From: a virus
Virus record (IMG/VR): IMGVR_UViG_3300009285_001119
Span: 1-39,199 of that record
DNA: 39,199 nucleotides
Strand: one strand, 5' to 3'
In this document: positions 21,943-29,961 of the stretch, one piece after another
Position numbering within the stretch: position 1 is the stretch's first letter
How the letters are laid out: every line of letters starts with the position of its first letter
Notes under the pieces: generated by a model
Told to the model about the DNA's origin: nothing
The model's database searches: none
The model's input: only the letters and a program-made list of their open reading frames with translations
Program-made: the position numbers and the translations under genes

Positions 21943-22277
21943 TGACAGTATGTAGGGAATGCCAGAACCTAATGAACAGATCGCTGAATAATAAGATTTA
22001 TTATTATGACGAGATCTGCACAATAATAGAAGATGGGAACCGAATCCTTGGCGTCTATAATTATCATCAAACGCCGAAACCGCATCAAAAAAAATGGATT
22101 AGTCTTCAGACTGAAATATGGTGCAAGCGGAGGTGGAGCAAGGAATATAAATTGACCGAAAATCTGGCCGAGCACCCAATATGGGAAGGGATAGCCAAAA
22201 CCGGCCGGAGACAGAAAAAAATATGGAAAACCTTAGAACCACAGGCGAAATGCGGAAATGCGAAGCTTAAAGATTAA
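21942..22277 (+). CDS. Hypothetical Cys-containing protein, 111 aa
   Basis: TVCRECQNLMNR at the N-terminus has a CxxC pair; the middle is rich in aromatic and basic residues (HQKKWISLQTEIWCKRRW). Unrecognised; the operon is a series of small zinc proteins. Confidence 0.5.
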   Translation: MTVCRECQNLMNRSLNNKIYYYDEICTIIEDGNRILGVYNYHQTPKPHQKKWISLQTEIWCKRRWSKEYKLTENLAEHPIWEGIAKTGRRQKKIWKTLEPQAKCGNAKLKD

Positions 22278-22288
22278 AGGAGGAAGAA

Positions 22289-22558
22289 ATGGAACCAAAA
22301 ACAGAATCACAAAAATCAAGCAAGGCGGTTAAAATATCCGGGCAGTTAAAGCGGTCAAAATTCCGCATAAACGAGTTTTGGTTTAGCGAGGGAGACATTC
22401 CAGCAAAATACCCGGTTAATATCTTTTTGCCGGTAGGAATATCCAAAGAACTCGGGATGGAAATGGCCAAAAAGAAAGCGGATAAAAAAGGATGGATCAA
22501 AGCCGAATTGATTTTTGGGTTCCCGGAAGAAGAGCCAAAAAAATCAAAAGACAAATAA
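22289..22558 (+). CDS. Hypothetical protein, 89 aa
   Basis: AAAGGAGG before the ATG. Basic N-terminus, a middle (YPVNIFLPVGISKELGMEMA) and an acidic-lysine end. Unrecognised. Confidence 0.5.
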   Translation: MEPKTESQKSSKAVKISGQLKRSKFRINEFWFSEGDIPAKYPVNIFLPVGISKELGMEMAKKKADKKGWIKAELIFGFPEEEPKKSKDK

Positions 22559-22571
22559 TAGAAAACTTCAA

Positions 22572-22892
22572 ATGAAAGGCCTAAAAGACCGGACTCGCTA
22601 CCATGCCAACGAGAAAGCGCTGGATCTATATGCCATCATTGACCCCAACGAGTATCTGGCGAGCCTACTCCACAATGCGCTAGACGAGCTTTCGCCGATC
22701 CAAAGGGATATTATTCAATCCCGCTTTGGGATTATGCCATATTGCGAACGCCTGCCGTTTGAACTAATAGCAAAAAGACACCATATTTGCCGGCAAAGAG
22801 CCGCCCAAATATACCGAAAAGCCCTGAAAATACTCAAAAGCGCTAGTACCCGGCAATTATTTTTGAGAGCTAGAAAACTCCAAGCCTACTAG
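22572..22892 (+). CDS. Sigma-70 region 4-like regulator, 106 aa
   Basis: The start is the ATG at 22572; an in-frame TTG at 22515 lies in the preceding gene and adds an unlikely lysine-rich end. LDELSPIQRDIIQSRFGI (residues 38-55), a short loop, then FELIAKRHHICRQRAAQIYR fits the helix-turn-helix of sigma region 4. Phage proteins of this type just before the terminase often act as late-gene activators. Confidence 0.68.
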   Translation: MKGLKDRTRYHANEKALDLYAIIDPNEYLASLLHNALDELSPIQRDIIQSRFGIMPYCERLPFELIAKRHHICRQRAAQIYRKALKILKSASTRQLFLRARKLQAY

Positions 22893-22949
22893 CGTTTGGT
22901 CGCTATTTCCCGGTTAGTAGAGCCAGAGAATCAATAACCGGAGGGTATT

Positions 22950-23294
22950 TTGGAAGCGACAACCCCCACAAGTAAAAAAAGACTGTCAATAAACGAGATA
23001 GCGAAAATCTATAAAGACAAGGCTGGGAATATCTCTGAAACCTGCCGATCCATTGGAATTGACCGGAGAACATGGTATGACCGCCTAGCACTTAACCCGC
23101 GCTTCAACGAGAAAATGAAAGCGGTTGACGAGGGATTGATAGACTGGGCGGAAAGCCAGCTCAAGATGAATATTTCACAAGGCAAGGAAACATCACTAAT
23201 ATTTTTCTTAAAGAACATGAAACCAGAGGTTTGGAAAGACCGGCATGAAATGGACTTCACAGGGAAATTAATGCTGGTGGATGTAGACAAATAA
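22950..23294 (+). CDS. terS: Terminase small subunit, 114 aa
   Basis: TTG start with GGAGGG four bases upstream. Helix-turn-helix at residues about 14-45 (INEIAKIYKDKAGNISETCRSIGI), then the typical EGLIDWAESQLKMNISQGKE and LKNMKPEVWKDRHEMDFTG C-terminal pattern of phage small terminases, which recognise the packaging site. It lies before the large subunit. Confidence 0.8.
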   Translation: MEATTPTSKKRLSINEIAKIYKDKAGNISETCRSIGIDRRTWYDRLALNPRFNEKMKAVDEGLIDWAESQLKMNISQGKETSLIFFLKNMKPEVWKDRHEMDFTGKLMLVDVDK

Positions 23295-23458
23295 TGATAA
23301 GATTGAAAGATAAATCCATAAACGGAGTAATCAGCGCGTCTCCGGAAAAAAACGGGCTCCCAAAAAATGGAAACTCCTGCTCTGACTGCCCCCGTGTCAA
23401 CAGGAACTCCCACGAAGCAAAAGCTTCCCATTTTAACTTGATTCTAGGATTAGCTTAG
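23294..23458 (+). CDS. Possible 54-aa protein
   Basis: TAATG overlap with the small terminase. Ser/Asn/Lys-rich, with CSDC. No motif; low confidence because there is no good ribosome site. The space from 23459 to 23577 holds only structured DNA. Confidence 0.3.
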   Translation: MIRLKDKSINGVISASPEKNGLPKNGNSCSDCPRVNRNSHEAKASHFNLILGLA

Positions 23459-23483
23459 GAAGAGTTTTAATTTAAGTCTTTTA

Positions 23484-23556
23484 TGGAGCCTGTAATACTT
23501 TTTCTCCAGAAGCCCGAAAGGGGGAGTGGGAGGGAAAGACGGGGCTATGGGCTCCA
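23484..23556 (+). other. Structured intergenic region before terL, candidate packaging site
   Basis: TGGAGCC (23484-23490) and GGCTCCA (23550-23556) form an outer inverted repeat. Inside, CTCC (23504-23507) pairs with GGAG (23523-23526), and CCC-GAAA-GGG (23513-23522) is a GNRA-type hairpin. Between small and large terminase genes this could be a cos/pac site or a leader RNA. Confidence 0.4.
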
Positions 23557-23577
23557 CAAAAGATTGAAAGGGAGAAA

Positions 23578-24960
23578 ATGAAAACTGAAACAGTAGAGTT
23601 TTCAAAGCTGGCCAACTTCACGCCGAAACAGCTAGAGGCTGAACGGCTTTCGGATTTACACAAATACTTTCTGTTTGGCGGGGCGAAAATGGGAAGTAAA
23701 TCATACTGGCTTAGATGGCGACTCCTCCGACTTCTGCTCCGGGCTGCAAAACTAGGGTTCAGGAACTGTAAAGCCGCTTTATTCTGCGAAGACTATCCAA
23801 CCTTAAACGACCGGCAGGTAGGAAAAATTGAAGCCGAGTTCCCGAGCTGGCTCGGCAGGCTCGGAAGCACTCAAACCGACGGGCTTTGTTTTAAGATCAG
23901 GCCGGAATACGGCGGGGGCGCATTACACCTCCGCAACCTTGACGATCCATCAAAATATGATTCCGTTGAATATGCTTTTATTGCCGTTGACGAACTCACC
24001 AAGAATACCGAGAGGACTTTTACCCACCTGCGCACTATCTTGCGCTGGACAAATATGGACTGGTGCAAATTTATTGCGGGAACCAACCCGGGCGGAATCG
24101 GTGGGGCATGGGTCAAAAAAAGATTTATTGATAAACAATATGAAATAGAAGAAAAAGAAGCCCATCAATTTGCTTTTTTGCAATCACTCATTACCGACAA
24201 CCCCTTTGCCAGTCAAGCCTACATTGAGCAGCTGGAATCTTTACCCGAAAAACTTAAACAGGCATACCGATACGGTAACTGGGATGTTTTTGAGGGTCAA
24301 TTTTTTACCGAATGGGATCGGGCGATTCATGTAATCCCATTTTACCAGCCGGTAGCATTGCGGAAATACCTTTGCATGGACTGGGGATATAACGCTCCAT
24401 CTGCGGTCTACTGGGCGGCGATTGATTATGATAACAGGCGGATCCATTATCGGGAAATATATCAAAATGAATTGACACCGGAGAATCTTGGAAGTATGAT
24501 AGTGCAAATGACCGACAAAGACGAACACAGGGAAATCCTTGGAATGTATTGCGATCCGTCAATATGGAGCAAGGACGCCGGGAATACGGAAATAGCCGTA
24601 AGAATACAAAGAACCTTTGACGGCTTAAAATTCCCTGTTAAACTTATTCCGGCTAACAACGACCGTGAAGCCGGAGCGCTACAAATGCGTGAATTACTCC
24701 GGCCATATAAAAACATGGACGGGAACATGACTGCCAAACTTCTCTTTACAGAAAACTGTACCCATGCGATAAGAACAATTCCGGGAATGGTACACGATAA
24801 GCAAAACCCTGAAAAATATTGCACCAAAGGCGAGGATCATAGCGGCGACAGCGTTCGGTATGGCCTATCCTGTGATAGCGCGCCTAAGCCATCACTCAAA
24901 GGAGCATTAGAAATCAATAAAGGAATCCGGCAATTATCAAGCGCCGGAGCGTACTGGTAA
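23578..24960 (+). CDS. terL: Terminase large subunit, 460 aa
   Basis: ATPase: deviant Walker A FGGAKMGSKS (residues 33-42), Walker B YAFIAVDEL (132-140), coupling GTN (168-170). Nuclease: CMDWGY with Asp268, YCDPS with Asp326, GEDHSGDSVRYGL with Asp424. The motor packages DNA into the prohead and cuts it. AAAGGGAG precedes the ATG. Confidence 0.93.
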   Translation: MKTETVEFSKLANFTPKQLEAERLSDLHKYFLFGGAKMGSKSYWLRWRLLRLLLRAAKLGFRNCKAALFCEDYPTLNDRQVGKIEAEFPSWLGRLGSTQTDGLCFKIRPEYGGGALHLRNLDDPSKYDSVEYAFIAVDELTKNTERTFTHLRTILRWTNMDWCKFIAGTNPGGIGGAWVKKRFIDKQYEIEEKEAHQFAFLQSLITDNPFASQAYIEQLESLPEKLKQAYRYGNWDVFEGQFFTEWDRAIHVIPFYQPVALRKYLCMDWGYNAPSAVYWAAIDYDNRRIHYREIYQNELTPENLGSMIVQMTDKDEHREILGMYCDPSIWSKDAGNTEIAVRIQRTFDGLKFPVKLIPANNDREAGALQMRELLRPYKNMDGNMTAKLLFTENCTHAIRTIPGMVHDKQNPEKYCTKGEDHSGDSVRYGLSCDSAPKPSLKGALEINKGIRQLSSAGAYW

Positions 24961-24971
24961 AAGGAGCTATA

Positions 24972-27377
24972 ATGCATAGCGATATAGCAACAAAAATAAA
25001 ACATCAGAATAAAAGAATAAAAAAATATCAACAGCTTGAACCTGAAATGTCAGCCGACATAGCCTACTGGAAGTCGCCATATTATGAAAACAGTTATTAC
25101 GAACCTTACAACCCTGACGACCTACTCCGCAAATTCGGCGGGAATAAAGCTCTTGATAAGTATCAAAAAATGAAACAGGACGACGCGGTAAAAAGCGCAT
25201 TATTCGTTAAGAAATCGGCGGTAGTATCATCAGGCTGGGTAATTGAACCAGCAACGCAAGAAGAGAACGATAAGACTATCGCCGATGACCTACAAGAAAA
25301 TATTGAATCATACTATTCCGGCAATTTTGAATCCGGGATCTTGCAAATACTATCCGCGCTTGAATATGGATTCTCAGTAAACGAGAAAATATTCGGGGTT
25401 GAAAATAACCGAGTAGTCTTAAAAGAACTAAAAGCAAAACCCCCGCATAGCTTTGAATTTCATACCGACCCATTCGGCAATCTTAAACCAGATGGATTTA
25501 AGCAGTGGACAAATAACGGCGGACTAATTAGTCTGCCGTTAAATAAATTTGTTTACTATCCATACAATAAAGAATTCGGGAACTGGTACGGCGATTCTGA
25601 TTTACGAGCCGCCTATCGCTCCTGGTTTTCAAAAGATATTCTGATTAAAGCATGGAATATTTACCTTGAACGGTGCGGAGTGCCTTTGGTAATCGGGAAA
25701 TACCTGGAAAGCGACTCCAGCGAAGAGCGATCAACCATGCAGAACATAGTTGACAATCTCTCGTTCAAAACTTCCGCACTAATCCCCAAAGGAGCGGACA
25801 TAGAATTCAGGGAAAGCGTGCGCCAATCAACTTCCGACTTCAAAAATGCTATTGATTCGCACAATGCTATGATTATGCGATCAATTCTCGTTCCGCGACA
25901 TCTAGGATTTGACGAAACCGCTGGAGGATCTTATGCTCTTGGCAAAGTCAACTTTGACGTATTCGCATGGGTAGTCGGAAGGATCAGAAACGAATTACAG
26001 GAAATAATCAACGAGCAAATTATAAGACCGCTAACGATTTATAATTTTCCCAATGCTAAAAACTTCCCGAAATTCAAATTTAACCCGCTAACCGAAGAGG
26101 ACAAAGACCTAAAATCAAAAACCATTATTGAGGGAATCAGAGCAGGGGCAATCAGCCTTGACCAGGAATCTGAAAACTATCTGCGCGGACTGCTGGGTAT
26201 GCCGGAAGCTGTAGAACAGGAACCGGTAAAGACAAAAACCGAGCCAGAACCAAAAGAATACAAATTCAAACGGCAACTAAACAAGTATGAAAAAAAAGTA
26301 GATTTTGCACTTATTCAAAAGACCTTAACTACCGATACAGATGAGGCAATTCTGGAACTCAAAGATCAATTGCGTAAAATCAGAGACGATTTTACAACTC
26401 AAATTGTAAGAAAAAAAATCGCCGAGGATAAAAACATAGCGGCAGTAAGCGGGATTGAATTCAAATATATCCGGGAGCTATCGCAGAAGATTGAAGCGAT
26501 CCTGCGCTCGGCTTATGACAACGGCAAGAAATCCGCAAAGGACACTGCTAAAAAAGCGGACTTCGTTTCCAAAATCGGACTAACAAAGGGGAAAGCCATG
26601 CTCTGGATAAAAGAACAAAGCAAAATATTGACCGGGAATATATCTGAAGCGCTTCAAAACAAATCAAAGCAAATTATTCTTGACGGATTAAGCCGCGGAG
26701 CTACCACGAACGACATCGTCAATCTTGTTGACAATGCCTTTGAACCCTTTGTAGCAGAAGAAGGCTGGGAAGGATCAGTAAAAGATGGAATGAAAATGTA
26801 CACAGAAGTGAATACCACTATCGCGCAATCATTTTCCAACGGGTTAAGGGAATACAATCTAGGGCTTGAATCAGAGGGCTGGATTGAGGGGTACGAATAT
26901 AGCGCGATCCTTGACGAAGCTACCACCGAGGGTTGCGAAGAACTGGACGGGCAGATTTACGGTGTGAGCAATATTTACTTAAACGAAATCGCTCCGCCGA
27001 GACATTGGAACGCGATTGTAGAGGGGGAAAAAGTACAGACCAGCAATGGAGAAGAAAACATTGAGAAAATTAAGGTTGGGGACATGGTCATAGGACATAC
27101 AGGAAAGATGCGCAGGGTTTATGATGTTATGAGCCAAGCCGCCGATTCGGCAGTTTATGAAATTGAAATGGACAATGGAAATAAATTAAAAATTACAGCA
27201 GAACACCCGGTTTTAACAGGAAAGGGATGGAAGCGTGTGGATATGCTTTCGTGTTCGGATTTGATTGTCGGGGTTGAAGATGTTATAAATAACCCTGTTA
27301 GGGTTCACGAATACGCTATTCTGGTGGACGCGAATAACCTTGAATCCGAGGGAGGACAAATAGATGTCGCGGACTAA
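24972..27377 (+). CDS. Portal-MuF fusion carrying the N-half of a split intein, 801 aa
   Basis: Residues about 25-415 are a portal protein of the Mu gp29 (DUF935) type: the ring at the capsid vertex. Residues about 430-680 are a head-morphogenesis (MuF/gp30) domain, with ILDEATTEGCEELDGQIYGV and APPRHWN, where the family normally continues CRSTLVPV. Instead Asn680 is followed by an intein N-half (residues 681-801): AIVEGEKVQT, IEKIKVGDMVIGHTGKMRRV, LKITAEHPVLTGKGW (blocks A, N2 and B with the TxxH motif). It stops at 27375. The missing C-extein is encoded 0.6 kb downstream. GGAG precedes the ATG. Confidence 0.88.
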   Translation: MHSDIATKIKHQNKRIKKYQQLEPEMSADIAYWKSPYYENSYYEPYNPDDLLRKFGGNKALDKYQKMKQDDAVKSALFVKKSAVVSSGWVIEPATQEENDKTIADDLQENIESYYSGNFESGILQILSALEYGFSVNEKIFGVENNRVVLKELKAKPPHSFEFHTDPFGNLKPDGFKQWTNNGGLISLPLNKFVYYPYNKEFGNWYGDSDLRAAYRSWFSKDILIKAWNIYLERCGVPLVIGKYLESDSSEERSTMQNIVDNLSFKTSALIPKGADIEFRESVRQSTSDFKNAIDSHNAMIMRSILVPRHLGFDETAGGSYALGKVNFDVFAWVVGRIRNELQEIINEQIIRPLTIYNFPNAKNFPKFKFNPLTEEDKDLKSKTIIEGIRAGAISLDQESENYLRGLLGMPEAVEQEPVKTKTEPEPKEYKFKRQLNKYEKKVDFALIQKTLTTDTDEAILELKDQLRKIRDDFTTQIVRKKIAEDKNIAAVSGIEFKYIRELSQKIEAILRSAYDNGKKSAKDTAKKADFVSKIGLTKGKAMLWIKEQSKILTGNISEALQNKSKQIILDGLSRGATTNDIVNLVDNAFEPFVAEEGWEGSVKDGMKMYTEVNTTIAQSFSNGLREYNLGLESEGWIEGYEYSAILDEATTEGCEELDGQIYGVSNIYLNEIAPPRHWNAIVEGEKVQTSNGEENIEKIKVGDMVIGHTGKMRRVYDVMSQAADSAVYEIEMDNGNKLKITAEHPVLTGKGWKRVDMLSCSDLIVGVEDVINNPVRVHEYAILVDANNLESEGGQIDVAD
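27012..27374 (+). other. Intein N-half (121 residues, Ala1)
   Basis: Runs from Ala1 to the stop of the portal-MuF gene. TAEH is the block B motif. The first residue is Ala rather than Cys or Ser, as in class 2 (KlbA-like) inteins, which rely on the +1 Cys; that Cys is present at 28008. The last 55 residues overlap the endonuclease gene on the opposite strand. Confidence 0.82.
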
Positions 27378-27866
27378 ATCTCTTCTTTTCCTGTCTTTAT
27401 TCCAGTGGTTTTTTCCATCAAGCTCCAGTATTAAGTTTAATTCAGGGAAAAAGAAGTCAGCAATATATCGGCCAAAGGGTTTTTGGAATTCAAAGGAAAG
27501 ATTTCTTTTTTTGAGTAAGTTTATGCAGGCAAACTCATGCTTGGTCGGGTTCTTGCCATATGTCTTTGAAAGAGTAGAGACCATTTTTTCTATTATTTTA
27601 GGGTGGTGCATTGGATTATTCTTTTTCATAGAGTCTGAATGTTTAGCATGTGCTAAAGAATTATTTTTATTTAGTCCTTTTGCCCAATGCTTAAAATGGT
27701 TCTTTTTGTTTATCGCCGCATCACGGGCAGTTCTGGTAGGCAAATTACACAACTTGCATTTTCCATATATCCAATCGCGGCTCATTCCGATCTTTTTGGA
27801 AATTTGTAAAACAGAGAAGTTGTCTTTCCAGTGCAGTTTATTAAATATTTCTACAAAGTTTTTCAC
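27213..27866 (-). CDS. EDxHD (Vsr-like) homing endonuclease inside the split intein, 217 aa
   Basis: The only minus-strand gene. The N-terminal part has a helix-turn-helix (VLQISKKIGMSRDWIYGKCK) and NUMOD-like segments. The C-terminal PD-(D/E)XK fold carries the EDxHD set: Glu111 (TKHEF), Asp137 (YIADFFFP), His154 (DGKNHW), Asp163 (RRDLVRD), then LGFKVIRVHQNSVFVN. This family (I-Bth0305I type) is known beside fractured genes and split inteins. GTG start at the very start of the predicted transcript; the 3' end overlaps the N-intein antisense by 165 bases. Confidence 0.85.
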   Translation of the reverse strand: MKNFVEIFNKLHWKDNFSVLQISKKIGMSRDWIYGKCKLCNLPTRTARDAAINKKNHFKHWAKGLNKNNSLAHAKHSDSMKKNNPMHHPKIIEKMVSTLSKTYGKNPTKHEFACINLLKKRNLSFEFQKPFGRYIADFFFPELNLILELDGKNHWNKDRKRRDLVRDIYLSSLGFKVIRVHQNSVFVNPNRVIYNIFNPDNQIRTRKHIHTLPSLSC

Positions 27867-27874
27867 TCTCTACA

Positions 27875-27903
27875 ATTATAATGGGGGTCAGGCGTTATGT
27901 CAA
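27875..27903 (-). promoter_or_regulatory. Consensus promoter of the homing endonuclease
   Basis: On the minus strand: TTGACA (27903-27898), 17-base spacer, TATAAT (27880-27875). Expected transcript start is about 27868, two bases before the GTG, so the mRNA would be nearly leaderless. The -35 box lies across the ATG of the C-intein gene. Confidence 0.78.
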
Positions 27904-28088
27904 TAGGGATAAAAAGCATAAAGAAAGTCAATTATTCAGGCAAGGTTTATAATTTAGCGGTAGAAAAAGATGAAAGTTACATCGTGAATAAGATTGTTGT
28001 GCATAATTGCCGGAGTACTCTCGTCCCGGTATTCAAAGGGGAAGAATGGATTGAATCAGAGACTCTTGATGTAAAGAGGGAATTTTAA
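27897..28088 (+). CDS. Intein C-half joined to the MuF C-extein, 63 aa
   Basis: Residues 1-37 are intein block F and G: KVYNLAVEKDESYIVN and IVVHN ending at the splice Asn37. Residues 38-63 (CRSTLVPVFKGEEWIESETL...) are the missing MuF end, with +1 Cys. Joined after Asn680 of the upstream protein, this restores PPRHWN-CRSTLVPV, the family's normal sequence. GGGGGT precedes the ATG by seven bases, giving separate translation. Confidence 0.86.
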   Translation: MSIGIKSIKKVNYSGKVYNLAVEKDESYIVNKIVVHNCRSTLVPVFKGEEWIESETLDVKREF

Positions 28089-28243
28089 TGCGATTAATTG
28101 ATATTGATAAAATACAAGACGGTGCTATAATAATGCAAAATGTTCAAGGAGAGTGGGAATCTTATTTCGGGGGAGGAACAGGCTCTAAAATAAGAACAAT
28201 GGAAAAAACCGAAATTGAGCAGGCATTAAAGGAGGAAAAATAA
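28088..28243 (+). CDS. Small protein, 51 aa
   Basis: TAATG overlap with the C-intein gene. MRLIDIDKIQDGAIIMQNVQ, a Gly-rich turn (YFGGGTGSK), then a helix. A possible head accessory; unrecognised. A promoter-like site lies inside. Confidence 0.5.
   Translation: MRLIDIDKIQDGAIIMQNVQGEWESYFGGGTGSKIRTMEKTEIEQALKEEK
28104..28131 (+). promoter_or_regulatory. Possible promoter for the capsid genes
   Basis: TTGATA (28104-28109), 16-base spacer, TATAAT (28126-28131), inside the 51-aa gene. It would allow transcription downstream of the intein break. Chance occurrence in AT-rich DNA is possible. Confidence 0.35.
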
Positions 28244-29458
28244 ATGGTAAAATACAGCCCAGAATCATGTCCGGACGGAGTAAAAATGCTAACAGAGGAA
28301 GCACAGGGAATGTGGTGCGGAATCGCCAATAGTGTCATAGAGGGAGGCGATACTGAAATGTTCGCGGAAGCGCGTGCATGGCAAGCGGTAAAAGAAGCAT
28401 GGGAAAAAGATGATACGGGAAACTGGATCAAAAAAATACCTGCTTCCGCCTATACCCTTGACGATCCGACCCATAAAATCACCGGGATTGAAATATTCGC
28501 AGAGGGCAAATGGAACGGGGACGAATATTCCATTGCCGACCTTGACGAAATGATAAAAAATTTCAATCAAGGCGTAATCAAAAATGTACCGTTAAAAGTA
28601 GGGCATGACCCTAAGCAGAAAGTAGCTGGTCAGCCAGCGGTAGGGATAATTGAAAGGATATACCGGTCAGGACAAAAACTTTTAGCCGATATTTCAAACA
28701 TTCCAAAAACAGTGGCTGAACTTATAAAGAAAAAAGCATATAATTCAGTTAGCGCGGAAATCGCATGGGATGTTGACTGGAACGGATCTATCTTTACCCG
28801 ACTATTGACCGGAGTTGCATTGCTGGGGGCAGAGATTCCAGCAGTCAATGTTTTATCGGAAATCCCGTCTATCTATAACGCGAAGTTTTCCAAGGTGGCT
28901 ACATTCGGCCTTAACGCCGATGGCAATATAAACATGCTGGAAACAGCAAAGGAGGATTTAGAAATGGAAAAGATAAAGGAACTTGAAGCTAAAATCGCAG
29001 AGCTTCAAAAGGAATTAGACGCTCAAACTGCAAAGGTGAAAGAATTTCAGGCGGCGGAGGTGCTGGCAAAAGAAGAACTGGAAAAGAAAACGGTGAAAGA
29101 TTTTACCGCGAAACTAATCGCGGACAAAAAAATACTTCCAGCACAGCAAGAAAGAATTGAACGCTCCTTAATTGACGCGGACAATTCCACTAAAAAGGAA
29201 TACTCTATCGGAGAAACCAAAGTAGAGGAAACATCTCGCGACAATCTTATGCGGCTATATGAGGGATTTGAGAAGCTTCAATTATTTAGCGAGCAGGGCA
29301 GAAGCGAGGAACACAGCGCCGGGGATAATGCCGAAAAGGCAATCTCACTCGCAAAGAAATACGAATCAGAAAAGAAAATAGGATTCAAAGATGCGCTATT
29401 ACAGGTATGGAAAGAACACCCGGAATGGGAAGAGAAAGCAAAAAATATAAAATCTTAA
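28244..29458 (+). CDS. Capsid maturation protease-scaffold (Mu gpI-like) with ChaB-like N-terminus, 404 aa
   Basis: Residues 1-66 (CPDGVKMLTEEAQGMW, then ARAWQAVKEAWEKDDTGNWIKK) resemble the ChaB fold. Residues about 80-225 match Mu gpI-type prohead proteases: KVGHDPKQK (His121), AVGIIERIYRSGQKLLADI, and YNSVSAEI (candidate catalytic Ser168 or Ser170). Residues 240-300 form a coiled-coil scaffold. It shapes the prohead and then cleaves itself out. AAGGAGG precedes the ATG. Confidence 0.75.
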   Translation: MVKYSPESCPDGVKMLTEEAQGMWCGIANSVIEGGDTEMFAEARAWQAVKEAWEKDDTGNWIKKIPASAYTLDDPTHKITGIEIFAEGKWNGDEYSIADLDEMIKNFNQGVIKNVPLKVGHDPKQKVAGQPAVGIIERIYRSGQKLLADISNIPKTVAELIKKKAYNSVSAEIAWDVDWNGSIFTRLLTGVALLGAEIPAVNVLSEIPSIYNAKFSKVATFGLNADGNINMLETAKEDLEMEKIKELEAKIAELQKELDAQTAKVKEFQAAEVLAKEELEKKTVKDFTAKLIADKKILPAQQERIERSLIDADNSTKKEYSIGETKVEETSRDNLMRLYEGFEKLQLFSEQGRSEEHSAGDNAEKAISLAKKYESEKKIGFKDALLQVWKEHPEWEEKAKNIKS

Positions 29459-29531
29459 AAGTAACTGCTAAAACCAGAATAACCGGTTGCAGTGAAAGCG
29501 GAAATTAAAAACTTAAAAGGAGGTTTTTAAC

Positions 29532-29948
29532 ATGGCAACAAGTTTAGGCGGAGGAATCGGAGAAGTAATCAGCTTTAAAGCTGAATCGGATTTATCATCG
29601 TGTCAATATTGTGGAGTAAGAGTAACAGCGGCTAACACCGCCGGGACTTCTTATATTTCAGGAACTGATTATCTGGCAGGGGTTTTGCAGAATAAACCGG
29701 AAGCGGCTAGTAGCCCTGCAGATGTTCAGATCAATGGCGTTACTAAGGTTTTAACTGGTGGAACTTGCGCGGCAGGGGCATTACTAATTTGCGGATCAGA
29801 TGCAAGATTCGTTCCTGCACTAACAGCGTCGGATGTGAACTCTGTGTTTTTTGTGCAGGCACTTGAAGCGGCAACGACTACCCAAGCTAGCGGTGGCGGG
29901 GATATAATTTCCGCGTTAATTAAGAACTTTGTCGGAACGACTTCATAA
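29532..29948 (+). CDS. Head decoration-like protein, 138 aa
   Basis: Small beta-rich protein before the major capsid gene: DYLAGVLQNKPEAASSPADVQ and LTGGTCAAGALLICGSDARFVP fit DUF2190/decoration-type proteins that bind the outer capsid. AAAGGAGG precedes the ATG. The spacer 29459-29531 holds only the ribosome site. Confidence 0.65.
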   Translation: MATSLGGGIGEVISFKAESDLSSCQYCGVRVTAANTAGTSYISGTDYLAGVLQNKPEAASSPADVQINGVTKVLTGGTCAAGALLICGSDARFVPALTASDVNSVFFVQALEAATTTQASGGGDIISALIKNFVGTTS

Positions 29949-29961
29949 GGAGGTAAAAAAA

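Noticed and set aside
22886-22902. Hairpin TAGCG/CGCTA after the sigma-like gene as a terminator
   Set aside because: The stem is only 5 bp and no T run follows; the terminase gene needs read-through.
23009-23431. A 140-codon minus-strand frame over the terminase small subunit
   Set aside because: It is antisense to a gene with clear terminase motifs and has no ribosome site.
27364-27906. A 180-codon + strand frame between the intein halves
   Set aside because: It is the complement of the endonuclease gene; its product is hydrophobic and unlike a protein family, while the minus strand has full EDxHD motifs and a promoter.
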